Of a stretch of DNA of 50,192 nt, positions 1-6,340 are shown one piece after another. This DNA comes from an uncultured Fusobacteriaceae bacterium (lineage in GTDB: Bacteria; Fusobacteriota; Fusobacteriia; Fusobacteriales; Fusobacteriaceae): assembly GCA_947038515.1 (NCBI GenBank), contig CAMQWJ010000012.1, positions 1 through 50,192 of the forward strand. Direction: 5' to 3'. Every line of letters begins with the position of its first letter. Position 1 is the first letter of the stretch. The translations under genes and the position numbers were made by a program. Under the pieces are notes generated by a model. That model was given only the letters and a program-made list of their open reading frames with translations. It did no database searches and was not told where the DNA came from.

Positions 1-616
1 GAGTTAAAGTGGGAATTAAATTATAAAAATGGAAAAGTAGAAGGAATAGCTAAATATTATTATACCACTGGTAAATTAGAGCAGGAAGCAAATTATAAAA
101 ATGGAAAAGTAGAAGGAGTAGCTAAATATTATTATGCTACTGGTGAGTTAAAGTGGGAATTAAATTATAAAAATGGAAAACGAGAAGGAATAACTAAATC
201 TTATTATGAAACTGGTAAGCTAAGGACTGAAGAAAATTATAAAAATGGTAAATTAGAAGGAGTAGCTAACTCTTATCATTACAATGGTCAATTAAAGGTT
301 GAAGAAAGTTATAAAAAAGGGGAAAAAGAAGGAGTATTTAAATGGTATTATGACAATGGTCAGTTAGGGGAATATTTAAACTATAAAAATGGAAAAGAAG
401 AAGGAGTAACTAGATATTATTATACCACTGGCAAGTTAAGGATGGAAGAAAATTATAAAAAAGGAAAACAAGAAGGAGTGTCTAAGTATTATTCTGAAAC
501 TGGTAAATTAGAGAGTGAAGAAAATTATAAGAATGGCGAACAAGAAGGAGTATCTAAGTTTTATTATGACAATGGAAAGTTAGAGGAGGAAGGAAATTAT
601 AAAAATGGTAAATTAT
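1..616 (+). repeat. 72-bp tandem repeats coding MORN2 units
   Basis: The codons for the Asn-Tyr-Lys core begin at 19, 91, 163, 235, 307, 379, 451, 523 and 595, an exact 72-bp period. Bases 1-36 recur without change at 145-180 (two units later), and 19-63 recurs at 91-135 with one mismatch, so part of the array was copied recently at the DNA level. The later units have diverged. Confidence 0.9.
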
Positions 617-633
617 TAAAAAAAGTTAATTAG
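1..633 (+). CDS. MORN2-repeat (YwqK-like) protein, 5'-truncated by window edge
   Basis: The frame is open from base 1 to the TAA at 631-633, giving 210 residues of a protein whose start lies outside the window; the first internal ATG (442) is not the real start. The visible part consists of about eight and a half copies of a 24-residue repeat with core Leu-x-x-Glu-x-NYKNGK-x-EGV-x-K-x-YY-x-TGK, which is the MORN2 / YwqK-type beta-hairpin repeat. Such proteins are secreted or surface associated in many fusobacteria and expansions have been reported in invasive species; some YwqK relatives are annotated as antitoxins, but nothing here shows a toxin partner. The end is a natural one (final residues KLLKKVN). 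No signal peptide can be judged because the N-terminus is missing. Family assignment is firm, function unknown. Confidence 0.85.
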   Translation, partial: ELKWELNYKNGKVEGIAKYYYTTGKLEQEANYKNGKVEGVAKYYYATGELKWELNYKNGKREGITKSYYETGKLRTEENYKNGKLEGVANSYHYNGQLKVEESYKKGEKEGVFKWYYDNGQLGEYLNYKNGKEEGVTRYYYTTGKLRMEENYKKGKQEGVSKYYSETGKLESEENYKNGEQEGVSKFYYDNGKLEEEGNYKNGKLLKKVN

Positions 634-685
634 AAATATTAATTAAAAGGAGTGGGTTCCTAGAATAAATCCCTCAGGGTTTTTG

Positions 686-877
686 TCAAGAAGAACTTTT
701 TAAAAATGGGGAAATATTTACTGTTTTTTTACTCTGTAAGTCGCTTAAAATCAGCCTTTCCACCTTGGCTGTCAAGGTTTCTTTGCTTGTTTCGCTAAAG
801 TGAATATTGCCCACATAATTTGTGTTGCCGATTTTTTGTGTGAATGTTGGGGTAGTTGCTAGTTTTTTGTTTTCCAA
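686..877 (-). CDS. tnpW: TnpW-like transposon-encoded small protein
   Basis: A 63-residue protein with the stretch NIHFSETSKETLTAKVERL, which matches the hallmark of the TnpW family (HFSETS-x-ET-x-x-x-K-x-x-R-L-I) found on Tn4451-like mobilizable transposons and related clostridial elements. The role of TnpW is not established. Translation starts at TTG (877) with AAGGAG seven bases upstream. It is the last gene of the minus-strand remnant, after the racemase, which is the expected distal position. It appears intact although the recombinase and relaxase of the same element are broken. Assignment rests on the motif and the neighbours. Confidence 0.75.
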   Translation of the reverse strand: MENKKLATTPTFTQKIGNTNYVGNIHFSETSKETLTAKVERLILSDLQSKKTVNISPFLKSSS

Positions 878-896
878 TATTTAACTCCTTTCAAGG

Positions 897-950
897 ACAC
901 ACAACGTAAGCACTTACCGATTTTAGTCGATAAGTGCTTACGTTGTGCGT
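897..950. repeat. 24-bp inverted repeat with 6-base loop
   Basis: Arms 897-920 and 927-950 are reverse complements over 24 bp with two mismatches; the loop is TTTTAG (921-926). The core of the arm is CAACGTAAGCACTTA. It lies between the racemase and tnpW-like genes. Neither side has a clear T-tract, so it is not a typical intrinsic terminator; an oriT-like or element-specific recombination or attenuation structure is possible but not shown. Confidence 0.8.
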
Positions 951-1018
951 ATTTAGTTTTATTTTACTTGGTTGCTAGGGAATATGGGGACTTGCGTGCA
1001 ATGGTTGTTTTGCATATT

Positions 1019-1711
1019 TTATTGACTTATTGCTAATAAGGCAACCTGTCTTGCATGAATTTCTGTAGTATCAAATACAGGCAAATCTGTATCATCTTGA
1101 GAAATCAATAAACCGATTTCCGTACAACCTAAAATAATGCCCTGCGCACCTTCAGATTTTAAATATTCGATAATTTCTATTAATTTATCTTTTGATTTAC
1201 TATTGATTTTACCCAAGCATAATTCATAATAAATAATATCATTTACAATTTCAATATCTTCATCTTTTGGTATAAATACCTCTATTCCACTATCAATCAA
1301 TTTTTGCTTGTAAAAATCTTGTGTCATAGTGTATTTTGTTCCAAGCAATACTATCTTTTTAAGACCAAGTTCATTGATTGCATTAGCAGTAACCTGTGCA
1401 ATATGAATAATGGGAATATTAATTTCCTTTTCAATTTGTGGTGCGACTTTATGCATAGTGTTAGTGCATATAACAATATTGTCTGCACCTGCTACTTCTA
1501 AACACTTTGCAATATCTGATAATATTTTGGCGCTTTTATCCCAGTTTCCATTTGCTTGACATTCTTCTATTTCTGCAAAATCTACACTGTATAGTAAAAT
1601 TTTAGCAGAATGAAGTCCACCTAATTGTTCTTTTATTGTTTCGTTGATTATTCTATAGTAAGAAGTTGTACTTTCCCAGCTCATACCACCTATTAATCCT
1701 ATTGTTTTCAT
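1019..1711 (-). CDS. Aspartate/glutamate racemase family protein
   Basis: A 230-residue cofactor-independent amino-acid racemase of the Asp/Glu racemase superfamily. The N-terminal IGLIGGMSWEST motif and the two catalytic cysteines in CTNTMHK (about residue 82) and GCTEIGLL (about residue 196) are all present, so it is probably active; the substrate (Asp, Glu or a broader range) cannot be told. The start at 1711 is chosen because GGAGGAG lies five bases upstream; the ATG four codons earlier overlaps this Shine-Dalgarno. A TATAAT-like -10 lies at about 1730-1735 on the minus strand. It sits inside the mobilizable-element remnant between relaxase and tnpW, so it is probably cargo. Confidence 0.85.
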   Translation of the reverse strand: MKTIGLIGGMSWESTTSYYRIINETIKEQLGGLHSAKILLYSVDFAEIEECQANGNWDKSAKILSDIAKCLEVAGADNIVICTNTMHKVAPQIEKEINIPIIHIAQVTANAINELGLKKIVLLGTKYTMTQDFYKQKLIDSGIEVFIPKDEDIEIVNDIIYYELCLGKINSKSKDKLIEIIEYLKSEGAQGIILGCTEIGLLISQDDTDLPVFDTTEIHARQVALLAISQ

Positions 1712-1841
1712 ATACTCCTCCATATATTATATAATCTTTATGGCATTGCACCATATTCTTTGTTTTTCGTAATTACTAAAATAATCCTACCTATTACTAT
1801 ACAACAATCAATTCCATAATTCAAGCTAAAATATGTGAATT

Positions 1842-2872
1842 TTATATTTCGGCTTGCTTATTTTTTGTTTTAGCATTCTGCTCTGCTGTCATCAACTCAA
1901 CTCGCTTGCGGATATTCTCGGCACTGGAAATTTCCCCACGCAAAGTTGATAGCTTTAGATTTTCTTTAGCGATGTAATTTTCAATCGTTGATTTGTTCTC
2001 TTGCCATAACTTAGGAGTGAATTTCAAGCCATTTTCTTTCCAACCTCTGAGAGTTTTCTCGGCTTTTAGTATATCAGTAATAGCGAATACATTATTATCA
2101 TAGAATTGGTCTTGTTTCTTGCCTGTAAGTGAGCGATATTTTTTTAATATGCCCTTGTTTTTTGTGTAATCGGCATACACTACAATGTGATTGTTTAAAA
2201 GGCTTAATTGATTATTGGCATTTTTGATATTGATTTGTATATCGTAAAATTCTTTGTTCATACTAGACAATTTGTCATATAGAACCTCGATACTATCAAT
2301 GTTATTAGCCAGCAGGAAATTGACAACCTTAGCTTGTGTTTTTAGATTTTTAATCTTGCCACTTTGGGTAGTTGGGATAGGAGCATATTGCATTGCTAAC
2401 TTTTGTAAAACACTTTCTTTTTCATCAGATTTAAGAAGTGAACCAGTGTTATTTTTTCGTCTTTTATCCACTTCATAAGCCTTGAAATTCTCGCCCTTGT
2501 TGCGTTGAGCAGTTTGTTATCTTCGGCTATTTGTCGGTTAATATTCCCACGCTCGGTAGGTATTCCTTTTTGCTCCATTTGAGAACAGGCAACACCTAGA
2601 TGGATAGATGGGATTTTTTCAATTCCTTGTCTTTCATAACTTCGGTGGTCGATACGTTCAGTGATACCATTTTCATCTAAAAGACGATTATATATATTTG
2701 TCCAATCATTTCTCCAAACCTCGGTATTTTCTTTGTTGTTCCAATCTGTGCTATCAACTTTGAATGATTTAAAAGCACCACTTGCAAGTTTGATTTTTTC
2801 GCCTTTATCGTCAAGCACATATTCTTTTTTGCACTTCGCCCCAAACTCACCTTTTTCGTTAAGTGGTCGCAT
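1842..2872 (-). pseudogene. MobA/MobL-family relaxase, N-terminally deleted and frameshifted
   Basis: Two overlapping minus-strand frames (2872-2396 and 2471-1842) together form the C-terminal two thirds of a MobA/MobL (MobQ-type) relaxase. The first carries the family segments RPLNEKGEFG, TDWN, ERIDHRSYERQGIE and PSIHLGVA; the second continues as MDKRRKNNTGSL to the natural C-terminus. The reading frame must change between about 2396 and 2480. The N-terminal nuclease part with the catalytic Tyr and the metal-binding His motif, normally about 130-150 residues before RPLNEKG, is absent. It was therefore a plasmid/transposon mobilization nicking enzyme and is now dead unless the missing domain is supplied elsewhere. 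Confidence 0.85.
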
Positions 2873-2975
2873 AATCTTCTAAAAACGCCTTTTGGTTTTC
2901 GATTGATATGCTTTCATTTTCTCGCTCGTCCTCTCTACTCAATCTTTCATAGAGGATAGTCAGCTTAGTATTCAT
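2859..2975 (-). pseudogene. N-terminal fragment of large serine recombinase (TnpX-like)
   Basis: ATG at 2975 with AAGGAGG eight bases upstream opens a 38-codon frame ending at TAA 2859-2861. It reads MNTKLTILYERLSREDE, then SISIENQKAFLEDYA: the typical start of TnpX-type serine recombinases, including the catalytic Ser in the RLS motif (residue 13) and the conserved S-I-x-N-Q. After residue 36 the sequence runs directly into the relaxase remnant, whose frame overlaps by 14 bases. Some 450-500 codons of recombinase are missing. The promoter side and ribosome-binding site look intact, so a 38-residue peptide may still be made. Confidence 0.8.
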
Positions 2976-3232
2976 AATACCTCCTTCCGACAATCATAAT
3001 TGTTGTGTTGCATAATAAATAGGTGGAGTTTAAGCTGTTTTGTGCCTGTTTATAAGGATTTTCTTCCTAAACTCGCCTAAATTTGATACAATGAATATGA
3101 CCATTTTCGATTGGTTATTTCCTATCGTTCTTTTATCATACAGCCCTTTAGTTATTAAATAAAAAATGAGGAAAGGTAATCTAAACTTTATTTTGTTCTT
3201 TTTTATTTTTAAGATAGATTTATTAAAGTGTA

Positions 3233-3270
3233 AATTCTATGATTAAGGATAGCGAACTAATCATAGAATT
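3233..3270. repeat. 13-bp perfect inverted repeat next to cob promoter
   Basis: AATTCTATGATTA (3233-3245) is exactly reverse-complemented at 3258-3270, with a 12-base loop. The right arm ends three bases before the -35 box of the cobalamin operon promoter. No T-tract follows on either strand, so an operator or upstream regulator site is more likely than a terminator. The bases from 2976 to 3232 between the recombinase fragment and this repeat hold no gene I can recognise. Confidence 0.75.
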
Positions 3271-3273
3271 CAA

Positions 3274-3302
3274 TTGACTTTTAACATAAAATAAGATATT
3301 AT
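3274..3302 (+). promoter_or_regulatory. Promoter of the cobalamin operon
   Basis: TTGACT (3274-3279), 17-bp spacer, TATTAT (3297-3302). It places the transcript start just before the cobalamin riboswitch. Confidence 0.8.
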
Positions 3303-3317
3303 TTAAATAGAATATGG

Positions 3318-3490
3318 GTTTTTATAAAGAAATTTATAGAATTAAAAGGGAAGTTAGGTGAGAATCCTACACAGTCCCGCTACTGTAAATATGGAGTAAA
3401 TTTTTAATGACCACTGATAGAGGAACTATTGGGAAGGGAAAAATTTATGTAGAGATATAAGTCAGGAGACCTGCCTATAAGAAAAAACAA
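3318..3490 (+). promoter_or_regulatory. Adenosylcobalamin riboswitch (cobalamin aptamer)
   Basis: The hallmark blocks of the cobalamin riboswitch occur in order: GGGAAGTTAGGTGAGAATCC and ACACAGTCCCGCTACTGT (3348-3386), the central CACTGATAGAGGAACTATTGGGAAGG block (about 3412-3437, given only for orientation), and the B12 box AAGTCAGGAGACCTGCC (3459-3475). A closing P1 helix can be drawn between about 3318-3327 and 3476-3489. It precedes cbiM and so links cobalt uptake and the whole corrin pathway to the cell's adenosylcobalamin level: binding of the end product should turn expression off. Confidence 0.95.
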
Positions 3491-3559
3491 AACTGCGTGG
3501 AGACAGATGTTTGTTGTATTTATGATGCTTAAGTATAATAAAGCAATTGTCATGGATCT

Positions 3560-3605
3560 CCTATTATAGTTTAGACTATAATTTAGGGGATTTTTATATT
3601 TTTGA
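3560..3605 (+). terminator. Candidate riboswitch expression-platform terminator
   Basis: CCTATTATAGT (3560-3570), loop TTAG, ACTATAATTTAGG (3575-3587) form an AU-rich hairpin with a two-base bulge, followed by GGATTTTTATATTTTT. It lies between aptamer and cbiM and may be the ligand-controlled terminator. Alternatively the ATCTCC at 3556-3561 can mask the cbiM Shine-Dalgarno (GGGAGG, 3613-3618), so control of initiation cannot be excluded. Confidence 0.5.
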
Positions 3606-3624
3606 CTATATTGGGAGGAAATTA

Positions 3625-4341
3625 ATGATTAGTAAACTGTTTATTATGGCATTTTTAATTTTAGGAATATCTAAGCAAAGTTTTGCTATGCATATTATGG
3701 AAGGATTTTTAGCACCAAGTTGGGCATTGTTCTGGTTTGTAGTAGCAGCACCATTTTTAATCTTAGGGTTTCTACAAATCAAAAAGAAAATAGAGATAGA
3801 ACCTAAAGCATTGGTTTTACTAGCATTGTGTGGAGCTTTTGCATTTGTACTTTCATCTTTAAAAATACCATCAGTTACAGGAAGTTGTTCACATCCAACT
3901 GGTGTAGGATTGGGAGCAATAATATTTGGACCTTTAATAATGTCAATAGTTAGTGCAATTATATTGTTATTTCAAGCAGTCTTACTAGCACATGGTGGAA
4001 TAACAACATTGGGTGCAAATGTATTTTCCATGGGAATTGTTGGTCCTATAGTATCATACACAATATATATGATATGGAAAAAAAATGATTGGAATATATC
4101 AGTAGGAGTATTTTTAGCAGCTTCAATAGGGAATATGGCCACATATATTGTAACATCTGGACAGTTAGCCATGGCTTATCCAACAGATGGGAGTATAACC
4201 GTTTCACTTTTAAAATTTTTATCGATTTTTGCATTGACACAAATACCACTGGCAATATCAGAAGGATTGCTAACAGTGGTAGTATTTAATGTTTTAAGAA
4301 AATATAGTGGGATTGAACTTAAAAAATTATCAGTAATTTAA
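3625..4341 (+). CDS. cbiM: Cobalt ECF transporter, substrate-binding subunit CbiM
   Basis: CbiM, 239 residues, the cobalt-binding S-component of the CbiMNQO energy-coupling-factor importer in the inner membrane. Residues 1-21 are a signal-like segment ending in SFA; the mature protein then begins MHIMEGFL, the conserved N-terminal Met-His that ligates the metal. Further family marks are KIPSVTGSCSHPTGVGLGA and HGGITTLGANVFSMGI, and at least six membrane segments are visible. The start at 3625 is set by GGGAGGAA six bases upstream; an upstream in-frame TTG at 3547 lies in the riboswitch leader. First gene of the riboswitch-controlled operon, directly followed by cbiN, cbiQ and cbiO, which favours cobalt over nickel. 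Confidence 0.95.
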   Translation: MISKLFIMAFLILGISKQSFAMHIMEGFLAPSWALFWFVVAAPFLILGFLQIKKKIEIEPKALVLLALCGAFAFVLSSLKIPSVTGSCSHPTGVGLGAIIFGPLIMSIVSAIILLFQAVLLAHGGITTLGANVFSMGIVGPIVSYTIYMIWKKNDWNISVGVFLAASIGNMATYIVTSGQLAMAYPTDGSITVSLLKFLSIFALTQIPLAISEGLLTVVVFNVLRKYSGIELKKLSVI

Positions 4342-4362
4342 ATTGAAACGATAAAATAAAAG

Positions 4363-4406
4363 AGGAGGAAATGGTATAAAACAATTATGTTTATATCATA
4401 AAAAAA
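4363..4406 (+). promoter_or_regulatory. Bridged ribosome-binding site of cbiN (SD - hairpin - A7 - AUG)
   Basis: AGGAGG (4363-4368) is 38 bases from the cbiN ATG (4407). The gap contains ATGGTATAAA (4371-4380) and its complement TTTATATCAT (4390-4399), a 10-bp stem with one G-U pair and a 9-base loop, then seven A residues. Removing the hairpin leaves a 9-base spacing, close to optimal. The bases after the SD also read ATG-GTA-TAA, a two-codon frame, so an alternative is reinitiation from a mini-ORF. Confidence 0.6.
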
Positions 4407-4703
4407 ATGAAAATACTAAAAACTAATATAATTTTGATAATCTTGGTTATAATAATAGGAGTATTGCCTTTGATTTTTTTAAGTGGAGCAGAGTTTTCTG
4501 GAGCAGATGGAATTGCTATGGATGCAATAGGAGAAATTGCACCAAATTATAAGCCGTGGTTTAATTCAGTAATTGAGTTACCAAGTGGAGAAGTAGAATC
4601 TTTATTGTTTGCTCTACAAGCAGCAATAGGAGCAGGAATAGTTGGTTTTATTTTAGGACAAATGATAGAGCGACATAAAAAAACAGAAAATAAAAATGTT
4701 TAA
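4407..4703 (+). CDS. cbiN: Cobalt ECF transporter auxiliary subunit CbiN
   Basis: CbiN, 98 residues, the small membrane partner that lets CbiM load cobalt. Two membrane segments (about residues 6-26 and 66-88) flank a periplasmic loop with FSGADG and the conserved PWF and E-LPSGE-x-ES-x-LFALQA segments, the full CbiN pattern. The ATG at 4407 is the only plausible start: an in-frame stop lies at 4377-4379. The ribosome-binding site is unusual (see the separate entry). The end overlaps the start of cbiQ by 8 bases. Confidence 0.95.
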   Translation: MKILKTNIILIILVIIIGVLPLIFLSGAEFSGADGIAMDAIGEIAPNYKPWFNSVIELPSGEVESLLFALQAAIGAGIVGFILGQMIERHKKTENKNV

Positions 4704-5475
4704 GATGAATCAATTTTCTTATTCATCAAAATTATTTAATACAGAACCTAAAGAAAAGATAATATTTGGAATGTCAGTGTTATGTATATGCTTAATCCTT
4801 AATTCAATGTGGGTAAGCAGTATAGTTATAGTTATAATGGGAATTATAACTATAACTAATTCTAAAATTTCTATCTGTGATTATATAAAAAAACTATCTA
4901 TTCCAATAGTTTTTTTGCTTTTAGGAACAATAATGATTGTGATAGTAAGAGAAGAATTGAATGGATCTAAAATGTTTTTTGGGATAGATATATTTGGGAG
5001 TAAATATGGAATAACAAAAAAATCCTTAATTCAGGGTGGAGGTATAATTTTAAAATCTCTAGGAAGCATAAGTTGTATGTATTTTATAATACTAAATACA
5101 ACAATGTGTGATTTATTAAAGGGATTACGAGATTTAAAAATACCAAAACTAATAATATCTTTGATGGAACTAATGTATAGATATATTTTTGTTATTATAG
5201 AAGAGGCCAATAGAATGAATATTGCTAGAAGAGCTAGGTTAGGAGATACAAGCTTTTATAGAAATATTAAATCTTTAGGTGAATTATGTGGAACATTATT
5301 TTTAAAAACTTTTCTTAAAGGAAATAGAATTTATTCAGCTTTAGAGTCTAGGGGATATGATGGAGAATTGAAAAGCTTAGATAAAAAGTATGAAACTAAA
5401 AAACTATATGTTGCTAGTTTTTTTCTAAGTTGTGGACTCTTAATAGTAAAAATATTAGAGGGAAAAATAAAGTGA
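4696..5475 (+). CDS. cbiQ: Cobalt ECF transporter transmembrane subunit CbiQ
   Basis: CbiQ, 259 residues, the T-component that couples the ATPase CbiO to the substrate unit CbiMN. It is strongly hydrophobic with four or five membrane segments and carries the two cytoplasmic coupling motifs of ECF T-proteins: EEANRMNIARRARLG (about residues 172-186) and ALESRGYDG (about 215-223), which contain the A-R-A/G signatures. The start overlaps cbiN and no good Shine-Dalgarno is visible, so translation is probably coupled; ATG at 4705 (MNQFSYSS) is an equally possible start. Confidence 0.92.
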   Translation: MFKMNQFSYSSKLFNTEPKEKIIFGMSVLCICLILNSMWVSSIVIVIMGIITITNSKISICDYIKKLSIPIVFLLLGTIMIVIVREELNGSKMFFGIDIFGSKYGITKKSLIQGGGIILKSLGSISCMYFIILNTTMCDLLKGLRDLKIPKLIISLMELMYRYIFVIIEEANRMNIARRARLGDTSFYRNIKSLGELCGTLFLKTFLKGNRIYSALESRGYDGELKSLDKKYETKKLYVASFFLSCGLLIVKILEGKIK

Positions 5476-5497
5476 AGAACATGAAAAGGAGTAGATT

Positions 5498-6340
5498 ATG
5501 AATATATTAGAAACAAAAGACTTGTGCTACTCCTATGAAGATAATACAAGTGCTTTGAAAAATATAAATATGAAAATAAAAAAAGGTTTAGTTACTGCGA
5601 TATTAGGTGGTAATGGAGCTGGAAAATCTACTCTTTTTCTAAATTTAAATGGAGTTTTAACTCCAAAAACTGGAGAAGTGTATTATGATGGTAAAATTGT
5701 AAAATATGATAAAAATGGAATGAAAGAACTTAGAAAAAAAGTGGGGATAATATTTCAAGACCCTAACGATCAGCTTTTTTCTGAAAATGTAAGAAATGAT
5801 ATAGCATTTGGTGCTTTAAATATGAACTATTCAAATGATGAAGTTTCTGAAATGGTGAAGAGAATAGCAAATGAAACAGGGGTATTAGAGTTGTTAGATA
5901 GACCAACTCACTCTTTAAGTTTTGGACAGAAAAAAAGGGTTGCTATAGCTGGAGTTTTAATAATGAATCCAGAAGTAATCATATTAGATGAACCAACTGC
6001 TGGACTAGATCCACAAGGTGTGACTGAAATACTGAAATTATTATTAAAAATAAAAGAAGAGAGAGGAACAAGTATAGTGATTTCAACTCACGATATAGAT
6101 ATTGTACCATTATATTGTGATTATGCTTATATTTTCAATAAAGGGGAAAAGGTTGAGGAAGGAACTCCAAGAGAACTATTTTTAAAACCTGAAAAATTAA
6201 GAAGAAATGGATTAAGAATTTCAAGAATAGCTCATTTAATGGAAATGTTAAATTGTAAAGATGGAATTCCAGTTGATAAGGGAGCAGGAACAGTTAGAAC
6301 TGCAAGACAAACACTTAAAGAGGTTATGAAGTGGAAATAA
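5498..6340 (+). CDS. cbiO: Cobalt ECF transporter ATP-binding protein CbiO
   Basis: CbiO, 280 residues, the ATPase of the cobalt importer. Walker A GGNGAGKST (37-45), Q-loop FQDPNDQLF (Q87), ABC signature LSFGQKK (140-146), Walker B IILDEP (161-166) and switch His in STHD (H198) are all present, so the protein should be active. AAGGAG stands eight bases before the ATG. The last codons overlap the start of cbiD by 10 bases (cbiD GTG at 6331). Confidence 0.96.
   Translation: MNILETKDLCYSYEDNTSALKNINMKIKKGLVTAILGGNGAGKSTLFLNLNGVLTPKTGEVYYDGKIVKYDKNGMKELRKKVGIIFQDPNDQLFSENVRNDIAFGALNMNYSNDEVSEMVKRIANETGVLELLDRPTHSLSFGQKKRVAIAGVLIMNPEVIILDEPTAGLDPQGVTEILKLLLKIKEERGTSIVISTHDIDIVPLYCDYAYIFNKGEKVEEGTPRELFLKPEKLRRNGLRISRIAHLMEMLNCKDGIPVDKGAGTVRTARQTLKEVMKWK

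Larger units (their letters stand above)
660..3130 (-). mobile_element. Remnant of a Tn4451/Tn4453-like mobilizable transposon
   Basis: Four minus-strand pieces in this stretch are typical of mobilizable transposons that use a large serine recombinase: recombinase start (2859-2975), MobA/MobL relaxase (1842-2872), an amino-acid racemase as possible cargo (1019-1711) and a TnpW-like small protein (686-877). Parts of the relaxase stretch look richer in G+C than the surrounding genes. The recombinase and the relaxase are both truncated, so the element cannot move by itself. I could not recognise the exact ends; the limits given are where MORN2 coding ends and where the cobalamin promoter region begins, and they are approximate. 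Confidence 0.7.

Noticed and set aside
1-616. CRISPR array as explanation for the regular repeats at the left edge
   Set aside because: The repeats are 72 bp without unique spacers, keep one reading frame and encode MORN2 units.
686-2975. Functional integrative or conjugative element
   Set aside because: Recombinase lacks more than 90 percent of its length and the relaxase lacks its catalytic domain; no type IV secretion genes are seen.
3547-3624. Upstream TTG start that would lengthen cbiM by 26 codons
   Set aside because: The extension lies in the riboswitch expression platform; the ATG at 3625 has GGGAGGAA and gives the proper signal segment before MHIMEG.
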